Positions 51,093 to 58,917 of a stretch of 64,000 nt of DNA are shown here, piece by piece. Every line of letters starts with the position of its first letter. Position 1 is the stretch's first letter. The notes beneath the pieces are model-generated. The model saw only the letters and a list, made by a program, of their open reading frames with translations. It was not told the DNA's origin and did not search any database. The DNA lies in the NCBI RefSeq assembly GCF_046233715.1, contig NZ_JBJNRJ010000002.1, positions 124,001 to 188,000 on the forward strand, read 5' to 3'. The position numbers and the translations under genes were made by a program. Source of the stretch: Trujillonella humicola. GTDB taxonomy: Bacteria; Actinomycetota; Actinomycetes; Mycobacteriales; Geodermatophilaceae.

Positions 51093-52049
51093 TCAGCGGC
51101 GGGCCTGCGCGACCTGCCAGGCGTCGCGGACGATGCCGGCCAGGTCGGTGTGCCGCGGTGCCCAGCCCAGGTCGGCCCGGATGCGGTCGCTGCCGGCCAC
51201 CAGTTGCGCCGGGTCACCGGCGCGCCGCTGCCCGACCTCGACCGGCACCGGGTGTCCGGTGACCTCCCGGACGGCGTCGACCACCTGCTGGACCGAGAAA
51301 CCCGTGCCGTTGCCGAGGTTGTAGATGCGGTGCTCGCCCGGCTGCGGTGCGGTGAGCGCCAGCAGGTGGGCGTCGGACAGGTCCTGGACGTGGATGTAGT
51401 CGCGGATGCACGTGCCGTCGGGCGTCGGGTAGTCCTCGCCGTACACCGTCATCACCTCCCGCTGACCGGCCGCCACCTGCAGCGCGATCGGGATGAGGTG
51501 GGTCTCGGTGGTGTGCCGCTCGCCCAGGCCGTAGGCGGCTCCCGCCACGTTGAAGTAGCGCAGGCTCACCGCGGCGAAGCCGTACGCGGTCGCGTACGAG
51601 GTCAGCATCGCGTCGACGGCGAGCTTGGTGGCGCCGTAGGTGTTGGTCGGCCGGGTCGGCGCGTCCTCCGGGATCGGCACCTGCTCCGGCTCGCCGTAGG
51701 TGGCCGCGGTCGAGGAGAAGACGATCCGCCGGCAGTCGGCGGCCCGCATGGCCTCGAGCAGGGCCAGCGAGCCACCGACGTTGGTCTCCCAGTAGGTCTC
51801 CGGCCGGACCTGCGACTCGCCGACCAGGCTCTTGGCGGCGAAGTGCAGCACCGCCTCGGGCCGGACCTCGGCCAGCACCGGCGCCGAGTCCTGCAACGAG
51901 GCCGTCACGAGCCGGGCGCCGGGCGGGACCGCGTCGGCGTGGCCCGTGGACAGGTCGTCGAGCACGGTCACCTCGTGCCCGGCCTCCAGGAGGGCGGCGG
52001 TGACTACGCTGCCGATGTAGCCGGCGCCGCCGGCGACCAGAACGCGCAT
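51093..52049 (-). CDS. galE: UDP-glucose 4-epimerase
   Basis: Interconverts UDP-glucose and UDP-galactose. The product is 318 aa. The NAD motif GGAGYIGS (9-16), the catalytic SSTAATYG Ser/Thr and Y-x-x-x-K in TYGATK, RYFNVAGAA, and GDPAQLVAGS. The ATG at 52049 is 7 bases after TAGGGT on the minus strand. Convergent with the CNNM gene, divergent from hisC. Confidence 0.94.
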   Translation of the reverse strand: MRVLVAGGAGYIGSVVTAALLEAGHEVTVLDDLSTGHADAVPPGARLVTASLQDSAPVLAEVRPEAVLHFAAKSLVGESQVRPETYWETNVGGSLALLEAMRAADCRRIVFSSTAATYGEPEQVPIPEDAPTRPTNTYGATKLAVDAMLTSYATAYGFAAVSLRYFNVAGAAYGLGERHTTETHLIPIALQVAAGQREVMTVYGEDYPTPDGTCIRDYIHVQDLSDAHLLALTAPQPGEHRIYNLGNGTGFSVQQVVDAVREVTGHPVPVEVGQRRAGDPAQLVAGSDRIRADLGWAPRHTDLAGIVRDAWQVAQARR

Positions 52050-52056
52050 GGGACCC

Positions 52057-52062
52057 ACCCTA
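52057..52062 (-). promoter_or_regulatory. -10 element of galE (leaderless)
   Basis: TAGGGT on the minus strand, exactly 7 bases before the ATG. Confidence 0.5.
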
Positions 52063-52125
52063 GGGACGGCGGAGCGGACGCACCCGACCCACCGGGGCGG
52101 GTCCGCCCTCGGGAGGACGGACGAC

Positions 52126-53286
52126 GTGGTCAGCGCACGCCCGGCGGTGCGGTCCCTGCCGGCCTACCGGCCCGGGCGGAACCCGGCGGACCTCGCGCGC
52201 GAGCTCGGGGTGGCCCGCGCGGTCAAGCTGGCCAGCAACGAGGTGGCCTTCCCCCCGCTGCCCGCGGTCGTCGAGGCGCTGAGCACCGCGGCCGCGGAGA
52301 CCAACCGCTACCCCGACAACGGCGCCGTCGTCCTCACCGAGGCCCTCGCCGGCCGCTACGGCGTCGACCCCGCGCAGGTCGTTCCGGGCTGCGGCGCGGT
52401 GATGCTGTGCCAGCAGCTCGCCCAGGCCTACAACGACCCGGGCAGCGCGATCGCCTTCGCCTGGCGCAGCTTCGAGATGTACCCGCTGCTGGCCCAGGTG
52501 GCGGGCGCCCGGTCGGTCCCGGTGCCGCTGGTGCCGGGGCGGCCGGGTGGACCGGCCGACACCCACGACCTCGAGGCGCTGGCCGCCGCGGTCGACGCCG
52601 ACACCCGGCTGGTCTTCGTCTGCAACCCGAACAACCCGACCGGCACCGCCGTCGGCCGGGACGCGCTCGAGCGGTTCCTCGACGCGGTGCCCGCCGACAC
52701 CCTCGTCGTGCTCGACGAGGCCTACCGGGAGTTCGTCACCGACCCCGACGTCCCCGACGGCATCGAGGTGATGCGCGGACGGCCGAACGTGGCGGTGCTG
52801 CGCACCTTCTCCAAGGCCTGGGGGCTGGCGGGCCTGCGGGTGGGGTACCTGGTCGCCGAGGATCCCGCCGTCGCCGACGCCGTCCGGCGCACGCACGTGC
52901 CGTTCAGCGTCTCGATGCTCGCCCAGGCCGCCGCGGTCGCCGCGCTGGCCAGCGAGGACGAGGTGCGCCGCCGGGTCGCCGCGGTCGTCGCCGAGCGCGA
53001 CCGGCTGACCGCCGGGCTGCGGGGCCTGGGCCTGGACGTGCCCGACAGCCAGGCCAACTTCGTCTGGTTGCCCACCGCCGGACGGACGGCGGAGCTCGCC
53101 GCGGCGCTGGAGGCACGCGGGGTCATCACCCGCCCGTTCGCCGGCGAGGGGATCCGCGTCACCGTCGGCACCCCCGAGGAGGACGACCTCGCGCTCGCAG
53201 CCCTCGGCGAGGTCCTCGGCCGGAGCACCGGCCCGGGCGAGGCCCAGGAGGTTCCCGCGGTGCCGGCCGCCACGCCGACCGGCTGA
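52126..53286 (+). CDS. hisC: Histidinol-phosphate / aromatic aminotransferase
   Basis: A 386-aa class I/II PLP aminotransferase. KLASNEVAFPPLPAV start, NRYPDNGAVVL, CNPNNPTGTAV, VVLDEAYREF, and the PLP lysine in RTFSKAWGLAGLRVGY. HisC and the actinobacterial Phe aminotransferase Pat are hard to separate; other his genes are not present here, so Pat is a real alternative. GGAGG lies 9 bases before the GTG. Confidence 0.85.
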   Translation: MVSARPAVRSLPAYRPGRNPADLARELGVARAVKLASNEVAFPPLPAVVEALSTAAAETNRYPDNGAVVLTEALAGRYGVDPAQVVPGCGAVMLCQQLAQAYNDPGSAIAFAWRSFEMYPLLAQVAGARSVPVPLVPGRPGGPADTHDLEALAAAVDADTRLVFVCNPNNPTGTAVGRDALERFLDAVPADTLVVLDEAYREFVTDPDVPDGIEVMRGRPNVAVLRTFSKAWGLAGLRVGYLVAEDPAVADAVRRTHVPFSVSMLAQAAAVAALASEDEVRRRVAAVVAERDRLTAGLRGLGLDVPDSQANFVWLPTAGRTAELAAALEARGVITRPFAGEGIRVTVGTPEEDDLALAALGEVLGRSTGPGEAQEVPAVPAATPTG

Positions 53287-53361
53287 CCGGGCTCGCCCGC
53301 CGCGGCCTCGCACTTCGCCGGCCGATGCGGGAGGGGCAACCCGGGCCCGGCTCCGGGCTGG

Positions 53362-53367
53362 TTTGAT
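53362..53367 (+). promoter_or_regulatory. -10-like element of trpS
   Basis: TTTGAT exactly 7 bases before the GTG at 53375. If correct, the ATG at 53366 lies upstream of the transcript. Confidence 0.35.
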
Positions 53368-53374
53368 GGCCGAC

Positions 53375-54403
53375 GTGCCACCGTCCCCCACGTCGCTGCC
53401 CCGTGTGCTCTCCGGCATCCAGCCGACAGCGGGGTCGTTCCACCTCGGCAACCACCTCGGAGCGCTGCGCCAGTGGGTCGCGCTGCAGGAGACCACCGAG
53501 GCGTTCTACTGCGTCGTCGACCTGCACGCCATCACGCTGCCGCAGGACCCCGCCGAGCTGCGCCGCAACACCCTGGCCTCGGCCGCCCAGCTGATCGCCC
53601 TCGGCGTCGACCCGGGCCGCAGCTCGCTGTTCGTGCAGAGCCACGTCCCCGAGCACCTGCAGCTGTCGTGGGTCCTGGAGTGCCTCACCGGCTTCGGCGA
53701 GGCCAGCCGGATGACCCAGTTCAAGGACAAGAGCCAGCGGGAGGGCACCGCCGGCGCGTCGGTGGGCCTGTTCACCTACCCGGTCCTGCAGGCCGCCGAC
53801 ATCCTCGTGTACCAGGCCGACCAGGTCCCCGTGGGCGAGGACCAGCGCCAGCACCTCGAGCTCACCCGGGACCTGGCGATCCGGTTCAACGGCCGCTTCG
53901 GCGACACGTTCACCGTGCCCGAGACGCTGATCCCCGCCGGCGGCGCGCGGATCATGGACCTGCAGTCGCCGGAGAAGAAGATGAGCAAGAGCCTGCCGCC
54001 GGCCGGCTGCGTGCTGCTCCTCGACGACCCGAAGGTGACGGCGAAGAAGATCCGCTCCGCCGTCACCGACACCGGCCGCGAGATCGTCGCCGACCCGGTG
54101 GGCAAGCCCGGGGTCACGAACCTGCTGACCATGCACAGCGCGCTGTCGGGCACCCCGGTCGCGACGCTGGAGGAGCAGTTCGCCGGCCGCGGCTACGGGG
54201 ACCTGAAGAAGGAGCTCGCCGAGGTCGTCGTCGACTTCGTCACCCCGGTCCGCGAGCGCACCCAGGAGCTGCTCGGTGACCGGGCCGAGCTCGAGCGGGT
54301 GCTCGCCGCCGGCGCCTCCCGGGCCCGCGAGGTGGCCGCGCAGACGGTGGCCGCGGCGTACGACCGCGTCGGGTTCCTCCCACCGGCGGGTCCGCGCGCA
54401 TGA
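53375..54403 (+). CDS. trpS: Tryptophan--tRNA ligase
   Basis: Class I synthetase, 342 aa. The HIGH-like motif is GSFHLGNHLGAL, the KMSKS motif is KKMSKS (in SPEKKMSKSLPP), and TGFGEASRMTQFKDK, VPVGEDQRQHLELTRD are typical. The start is uncertain: GTG at 53375 by promoter spacing, or ATG at 53366 (three more codons). The stop overlaps the next ATG by 4 bases. Confidence 0.96.
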   Translation: MPPSPTSLPRVLSGIQPTAGSFHLGNHLGALRQWVALQETTEAFYCVVDLHAITLPQDPAELRRNTLASAAQLIALGVDPGRSSLFVQSHVPEHLQLSWVLECLTGFGEASRMTQFKDKSQREGTAGASVGLFTYPVLQAADILVYQADQVPVGEDQRQHLELTRDLAIRFNGRFGDTFTVPETLIPAGGARIMDLQSPEKKMSKSLPPAGCVLLLDDPKVTAKKIRSAVTDTGREIVADPVGKPGVTNLLTMHSALSGTPVATLEEQFAGRGYGDLKKELAEVVVDFVTPVRERTQELLGDRAELERVLAAGASRAREVAAQTVAAAYDRVGFLPPAGPRA

Positions 54404-54981
54404 CCCGGCCACCCCAGCACGACGACACCTTCGTCCCGCGCAGCCGCCCGCGCCCGGAGACGGCGGTCGTGGGCATCGTCGTCGCGATCCCCGAGCCGTG
54501 GGCGCAGCTGCTCACCGACTGGCGGGCCAAGTGCGGCGACCCCCAGGCCGGCCTGGTGCCGCCGCACGTGACCCTGCTGCCCCCCACCGAGGTGCTCGCC
54601 GCCGACCGGTCCGGGGTCAGCGAGCACCTGGCCGCGGTCGCGCGGCGGCACCCGCCGTTCGACATGCACCTGGCGGGCACCGGCACCTTCTCGCCGGTCT
54701 CGGAGGTGGTGTTCGTGGCGGTGGCCCGCGGCATCGGCTCCTGCGAGCTGCTGGCCGACGACGTGCGCAACGGCCCCCTGGGCCGGCCGCTGACCTACCC
54801 GTACCACCCGCACGTCACGGTCGCCCACGACGTCTCCCCGGACATGCTCGACCTGGCCTACAGCGCCCTGGCCGACCTGTCCGCGGAGTTCCGCGTCGAG
54901 CACTTCACCGAGTTCGAGCAGGCGTCCTCGGGGGCCTGGGTGGTGGCGCGCGAGTACCCCCTCACCGGCCCGCGCCCGTAG
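54400..54981 (+). CDS. 2'-5' RNA ligase / 2H phosphoesterase family protein
   Basis: A 193-aa LigT-fold protein. The two HxT catalytic motifs are present: PHVTLL (His56-Thr58) and PHVTVAH (His138-Thr140). Such enzymes act on 2',3'-cyclic or 2'-5' linked phosphates; the physiological substrate is unknown. The ATG overlaps the trpS stop, so the pair is coupled, which hints at tRNA or RNA end metabolism. Confidence 0.87.
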   Translation: MTRPPQHDDTFVPRSRPRPETAVVGIVVAIPEPWAQLLTDWRAKCGDPQAGLVPPHVTLLPPTEVLAADRSGVSEHLAAVARRHPPFDMHLAGTGTFSPVSEVVFVAVARGIGSCELLADDVRNGPLGRPLTYPYHPHVTVAHDVSPDMLDLAYSALADLSAEFRVEHFTEFEQASSGAWVVAREYPLTGPRP

Positions 54982-55060
54982 CCCGTCCGCCCGCTCCGCC
55001 CGGCGGGTGAGGTCGCCCGTCGCGGTCCCGGCGGAAGTCGCTGCCGCCGGTCGCAGCTAG

Positions 55061-55066
55061 CAGACT
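55061..55066 (+). promoter_or_regulatory. -10 element of the YihY gene (leaderless)
   Basis: CAGACT exactly 7 bases before the GTG at 55074. Confidence 0.45.
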
Positions 55067-55073
55067 GGGCCCG

Positions 55074-56096
55074 GTGAGCGCGACCCGTGCCCGGCCCGAG
55101 CAGGCCGGCCCTCCCGGCGGGTCCGCCGGGGCCGGGGGGTCCGACGGCGACGACGGCGCCGGCCCGCCCGGCGGGGCGAACCGGCCGGCGGGCCGGTTCG
55201 CCTGGGTCGGGCAGGCCTGGGAGCGCGGCGAGGTGGGCCTCGACGGGCTGCGCCGCCGCTGGGCCTGGTTCGACCACCTCGCCCGGGCCGGCGGCCGCTA
55301 CCAGCGCAGCCAGGGCAGCCTGCTGGCCGCGGGCGTCACCTACTACGCCTTCCTCGGCCTCTTCCCCGTGCTGCTGCTGGTCGCCTCGGTCATCGGGCTG
55401 GTCCTCGCCGGTGACGCGCTGCTGCAGCGCGAGCTCTACGACGCCATCCGCGAGGCGTTCCCCGGGGCGACCGGCGAGAGCATCGTCGAGGAGCTGCAGA
55501 GCGCGGTCGGGGCCGCCGGCGTGGTCGGGGTCATCGGCCTGGTCGGGTTCCTCTACGCCGGTCTCCGGGTGATGGACAAGCTGCGGGTCGGGATGGAGCT
55601 GATCTGGAAGGGCCGGGTCGACGAGCCCGAGTTCCTGCGGGACAACCTCCAGGACCTCCTGGCGCTCGTGCTCCTCGGCGCCGTCGGCCTGCTGAGCCTG
55701 GCCCTGACCGGCGTCGCGACCACCGCCACCACCTGGACCCTCCAGCTGATCGGCCTCGACGACGTCGCGGGGCTGTCGCTCCTGGCCACCGTCGTGGGCC
55801 TGCTCCTGGCCCTGGGCAGCGACGTCGTCGTCTTCCTCTGGCTGCTCAAGGTCGTGTCCGCCAGCCCGCACCGGCTGCGCGACCTGTGGCCGGGCGCGCT
55901 GTTCGGCGCCGTCGGCTTCGAGCTGCTGAAGGTGGTGGGCAGCTTCTACCTGTCGCTGATCGGCGACAGCGTCACGGCGTCGGCGCTCGGTGGGGCGGTC
56001 GGCGTCCTGGTGTGGATCAACGTCGTCTTCCGGTACGCCTTCTTCACCGCCGCGTGGACGGCGACCCTGCGCCGCTTCGCGCCGGCGGACGCCTGA
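55074..56096 (+). CDS. YihY/BrkB family membrane protein
   Basis: A 340-aa protein with six helices. A ~45-residue disordered Gly/Pro/Ala start, then AWFDHLARAGGRYQRSQGSLLAAGVTYYAFLGLFP, the conserved YihY entry, and GALFGAVGFELLKVVGSFYLS near the end. Function undefined despite the old ribonuclease BN label. The trpS-YihY-dacB order matches Rv3336c-Rv3335c-Rv3330. Its last 53 bp overlap the convergent carboxypeptidase gene. Confidence 0.92.
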   Translation: MSATRARPEQAGPPGGSAGAGGSDGDDGAGPPGGANRPAGRFAWVGQAWERGEVGLDGLRRRWAWFDHLARAGGRYQRSQGSLLAAGVTYYAFLGLFPVLLLVASVIGLVLAGDALLQRELYDAIREAFPGATGESIVEELQSAVGAAGVVGVIGLVGFLYAGLRVMDKLRVGMELIWKGRVDEPEFLRDNLQDLLALVLLGAVGLLSLALTGVATTATTWTLQLIGLDDVAGLSLLATVVGLLLALGSDVVVFLWLLKVVSASPHRLRDLWPGALFGAVGFELLKVVGSFYLSLIGDSVTASALGGAVGVLVWINVVFRYAFFTAAWTATLRRFAPADA

Positions 56097-57318
56097 CCGC
56101 GCGGCGCCGGCCGACCACCGTGGCGACGACGACCCCTGCCGCGGCCACGACGAGCACGCCGCCCACCACCGCCGGCGCCCCGCCGCTCTGCTCGCCGTCC
56201 GTCGCGGCGGCGGCCGGCAGCGGGCCGGCCGGTGGCGCGGACGTGGCGGCCGGGGTCGTCGTCCCCGCCGCCGCCGGCTCCGCGGTCGCGCGGGCCTCGG
56301 CGCCGGAGTCGACCAGCCGGCCCACGCCGCCGGTGCCCGGGTCGGTGCCGAAGCCCCAGTCCAGCAGCAGTGCGGCCTGGTCGGCGGCGCGCAGCGGCAG
56401 GTTCTCGGTGCCCATGACGCTGACCACCAGGCGGCGGCCGTCGCGCTCGGCCGCGGTCACGAAGGTGTGCCGCGCCGCGTCGGTGAAGCCGGTCTTGCCG
56501 CCGAGGCCGCCCGGGTAGCCGCTCAGCGGGTTCTGGTTCTGGATCTGGTAGCCGGGGGAGCGGCCCTCGACCGGCGGCATCTGCGCGGTGGGGGCGACCA
56601 GGATCGCGGCGGTGACCGGGTCGGCGACCAGCCGGCGGAAGACCAGGGCCAGGTCGTAGGGGGAGGAGGACTGCCCGGCGACGTCCAGGCCCGACGGCGT
56701 CCCGGCGACGGTGTCGAAGGCACCGATCTGCTCCGCCGTGGCGTTCATCGCCGCCAGCGTGCGGTCGACCCCGCCGGCCGCGCGGGCCAGCGCGTTGGCC
56801 GCGTCGTTGCCCGACTGCAGGACCATGGCCACGAACAGCAGCGACACCGGGTACCGGCCGCCGGCGACCAGCCCCACCCGGCTGCCCTCCACCTGCTCGT
56901 CCTCGACGGTCCCCTCCACCACCTGCGCCGGGTCGAGCAGCGGCGCCAGGGTGAGCAGGGTCAGCGCCTTGAGGGTGCTGGCCGGGTAGTAGCGGCCGTG
57001 CGGGTCGCGCGCGGCGAGCACCTCTCCGGAGAGGGCGTCGGCGACCAGCCAGCCGCGGGCGACGATCCCCTCGGGCAGCGGCGGCGTGCCGTCGGCGACG
57101 ACGACGTCCCGGGTGTCCAGGTCCTCGCCGCCCACGGTGCCGCCGCCGGGCGCGCTGCCCTGGGGCGGGAGACCCGGGTACGGGGCGGTCGGCGTGGGCG
57201 CTCCGGGGTCGGCCGTCGGCCGTGCCGGATCGGCCGCCGCCGGGCCGGACCCGGTGAGCAGTACCACTCCCGCAGCGAGCACCGCAGCGGCCCGCCGTCG
57301 CCACCCGCGCCCTCGCAC
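56044..57318 (-). CDS. dacB: D-alanyl-D-alanine carboxypeptidase (PBP5-like)
   Basis: Trims the terminal D-Ala of peptidoglycan stem peptides. The product is 424 aa. Signal peptide (RRRAAAVLAAGVVLLTGSGPAAA), Pro-rich linker, S11 domain with S-x-x-K = Ser114-Thr-Leu-Lys117, SGN at 169-171 and KTG at 275-277; then an Ala/Pro stalk and a C-terminal membrane helix (GGVLVVAAAGVVVATVV) with a basic tail, so it is an anchored exoprotein. The GTG is 7 bases after TAGCGT. Frames continuing upstream to 60405 are antisense shadow. Confidence 0.93.
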   Translation of the reverse strand: MRGRGWRRRAAAVLAAGVVLLTGSGPAAADPARPTADPGAPTPTAPYPGLPPQGSAPGGGTVGGEDLDTRDVVVADGTPPLPEGIVARGWLVADALSGEVLAARDPHGRYYPASTLKALTLLTLAPLLDPAQVVEGTVEDEQVEGSRVGLVAGGRYPVSLLFVAMVLQSGNDAANALARAAGGVDRTLAAMNATAEQIGAFDTVAGTPSGLDVAGQSSSPYDLALVFRRLVADPVTAAILVAPTAQMPPVEGRSPGYQIQNQNPLSGYPGGLGGKTGFTDAARHTFVTAAERDGRRLVVSVMGTENLPLRAADQAALLLDWGFGTDPGTGGVGRLVDSGAEARATAEPAAAGTTTPAATSAPPAGPLPAAAATDGEQSGGAPAVVGGVLVVAAAGVVVATVVGRRRAVRRPPARSGAGSPSTRR

Positions 57319-57325
57319 GGCGCCG

Positions 57326-57331
57326 ACGCTA
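57326..57331 (-). promoter_or_regulatory. -10 element of the carboxypeptidase gene (leaderless)
   Basis: TAGCGT on the minus strand, exactly 7 bases before the GTG at 57318. Confidence 0.5.
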
Positions 57332-57432
57332 GCCCGGCCGGCAGGTGACCGGGCCGGTGACCCGGCACACGCGCCACCGGCGTCGGCAACGATCGCGTCT
57401 CTATCCGCCGCTCGCCCCTGGGGGCCGGGCGG

Positions 57433-57448
57433 TACCCGCGGGTAGCTT
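57433..57448 (+). promoter_or_regulatory. Palindrome overlapping a -10 of the nucleoside operon
   Basis: TACCCGCGGGTA (57433-57444) is a perfect 12-bp palindrome; TAGCTT (57443-57448) is a possible -10 that starts inside it. Candidate repressor site for the transporter operon. Confidence 0.35.
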
Positions 57449-57476
57449 TCCCCCCGTCGCCGTCGGCGGCCGAGCC

Positions 57477-57515
57477 GGCTCACCGCCGGGGAGGACGCAC
57501 GGCGGCGGGTGAGCC
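57477..57515 (+). other. Leader hairpin before the BMP lipoprotein gene
   Basis: GGCTCACCGCCG (57477-57488) pairs with CGGCGGGTGAGCC (57503-57515) with one bulge. Not a riboswitch class I recognise. Confidence 0.35.
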
Positions 57516-57570
57516 CACCGGGCCGCGCCCGGCGACACCGGGTGCGGTCCCCAAGAGGAGGAGAGACGTC

Positions 57571-58659
57571 GTGCGCGGAGCGCGGATGAGGAAGGCCGGC
57601 TTTCGGGCGACGGCGCTGCTGCTGGCCGGCAGCCTCGCGCTGGTCGGTTGTGCCAGCGACGAGGACGAGGGCGGCAACGGCGGCGGCGGCGGTGGCGGCG
57701 GTGGCGGCGGTGGCGGTGGCGGTGACGAGCTCCGCATCGGCCTGGCCTACGACACCGGCGGCCGGGGGGACCGCTCGTTCAACGACTCCGCGTACGCGGG
57801 TGTGCAGGCCGCCATCGACGAGTTCGGCGGCGAGGTGCAGGAGTTCAGCCCGAACGACAGCGGGTCCGACCGCGTCGAGGGTCTCGCCACCCTCGCCGAG
57901 CAGGGGTACGACCCGGTCATCGCGGTGGGCTTCGCCTACGGCGACACCATCGGCGAGGTGGCCGAGGACTTCCCGGACACGACCTTCGCGATCATCGACT
58001 CCTCGGTCGCCGAGCTGGGTGCCGACAACCTGACCGGCATCCTGTTCGCCGAGGAGCAGGGGTCCTTCCTGGCCGGCGTCGCGGCCGCGCTGAAGAGCGA
58101 GACCGGTCAGATCGGTTTCGTCGGCGGCGTCGAGTCGCCGCTGATCCAGAAGTTCCAGGCCGGCTACGAGGCAGGTGCCCGTGCGGTCAACCCCGACATC
58201 GTGATCAACAGCCAGTACATCTCGCCGGCCGGGGACTTCTCCGGGTTCAACGACCCGGCCCGCGGTCAGATCCTCGCCCAGGGCATGTACGACGCCGGCG
58301 CCGACATCGTCTACCACGCGGCCGGCGGCTCGGGCACCGGCGTGTTCCAGGCGGCGGTCGCCGCCGGGCAGCTGGCCATCGGTGTCGACTCCGACCAGTA
58401 CGAGACGGTCGACGACCCGGCGCAGCAGGCCGTGATCATGACCTCGATGCTCAAGCGGGTCGACAACGGTGTCCAGGCGTTCCTCGGCGACTTCGTCTCC
58501 GGCGACCTGCAGGGCGGCTCGGACGTCGTCTACGACCTGGAGAGCGACGGCGTGGGCCTGTCCACCAGCGGTGGCCAGATCGACGACATCCAGGGTCAGA
58601 TCGACGAGTACCGCCAGCAGATCGTCAGCGGCGAGATCACGGTCCCGACCACTCCGTGA
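57571..58659 (+). CDS. BMP-family nucleoside-binding lipoprotein
   Basis: Substrate-binding protein of a BMP/PnrA-type ABC importer, 362 aa. Signal peptide with lipobox LVGC (Cys27), then an acidic stretch and a run of 15 Gly as tether, then the BMP domain (LRIGLAYDTGGRGDRSFNDSAYAG, NDSGSDRVEGLATLAEQGYDPVIAVGFAYGD, IGFVGGVESPLIQKFQAGYEAG). GGAGGAG lies ~8 bases before the GTG. Linkage to cdd and deoA supports a nucleoside ligand. Confidence 0.94.
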   Translation: MRGARMRKAGFRATALLLAGSLALVGCASDEDEGGNGGGGGGGGGGGGGGGDELRIGLAYDTGGRGDRSFNDSAYAGVQAAIDEFGGEVQEFSPNDSGSDRVEGLATLAEQGYDPVIAVGFAYGDTIGEVAEDFPDTTFAIIDSSVAELGADNLTGILFAEEQGSFLAGVAAALKSETGQIGFVGGVESPLIQKFQAGYEAGARAVNPDIVINSQYISPAGDFSGFNDPARGQILAQGMYDAGADIVYHAAGGSGTGVFQAAVAAGQLAIGVDSDQYETVDDPAQQAVIMTSMLKRVDNGVQAFLGDFVSGDLQGGSDVVYDLESDGVGLSTSGGQIDDIQGQIDEYRQQIVSGEITVPTTP

Positions 58660-58703
58660 CCTGACGCGCGGACCTGACGCGCGCGAGCGCAGGCGAGGCA
58701 CGA

Positions 58704-58736
58704 CGGCGGGCCCGGGGCACACCCCCGGGCCCGCCG
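58704..58736 (+). terminator. Hairpin after the binding-protein gene
   Basis: Perfect 14-bp stem (58704-58717 with 58723-58736), 5-base loop, 45 bases after the stop. It probably lowers expression of the downstream transporter genes relative to the binding protein. Confidence 0.75.
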
Positions 58737-58917
58737 CCGTGTCCGGCCCGGCCCCACCGCGGGCGAGGCGGGACGCGGGTGCGACATCATGCGGCGGTGC
58801 CCCGCCCGGACCGGGCGGGGGGACCGGCCGGCGCGGGCGACCCCGCTCCGGCCGGCCCGAGGCCGTCGACCAGGACGACCGGCCCCGACACCCGGGGCCG
58901 CAGCGAGGAGAGGGCCC

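Noticed and set aside
53287..53374. Trp attenuator or T-box before trpS
   Set aside because: No leader frame with Trp codons and no T-box motif; the region is only 88 bp and the start looks leaderless.
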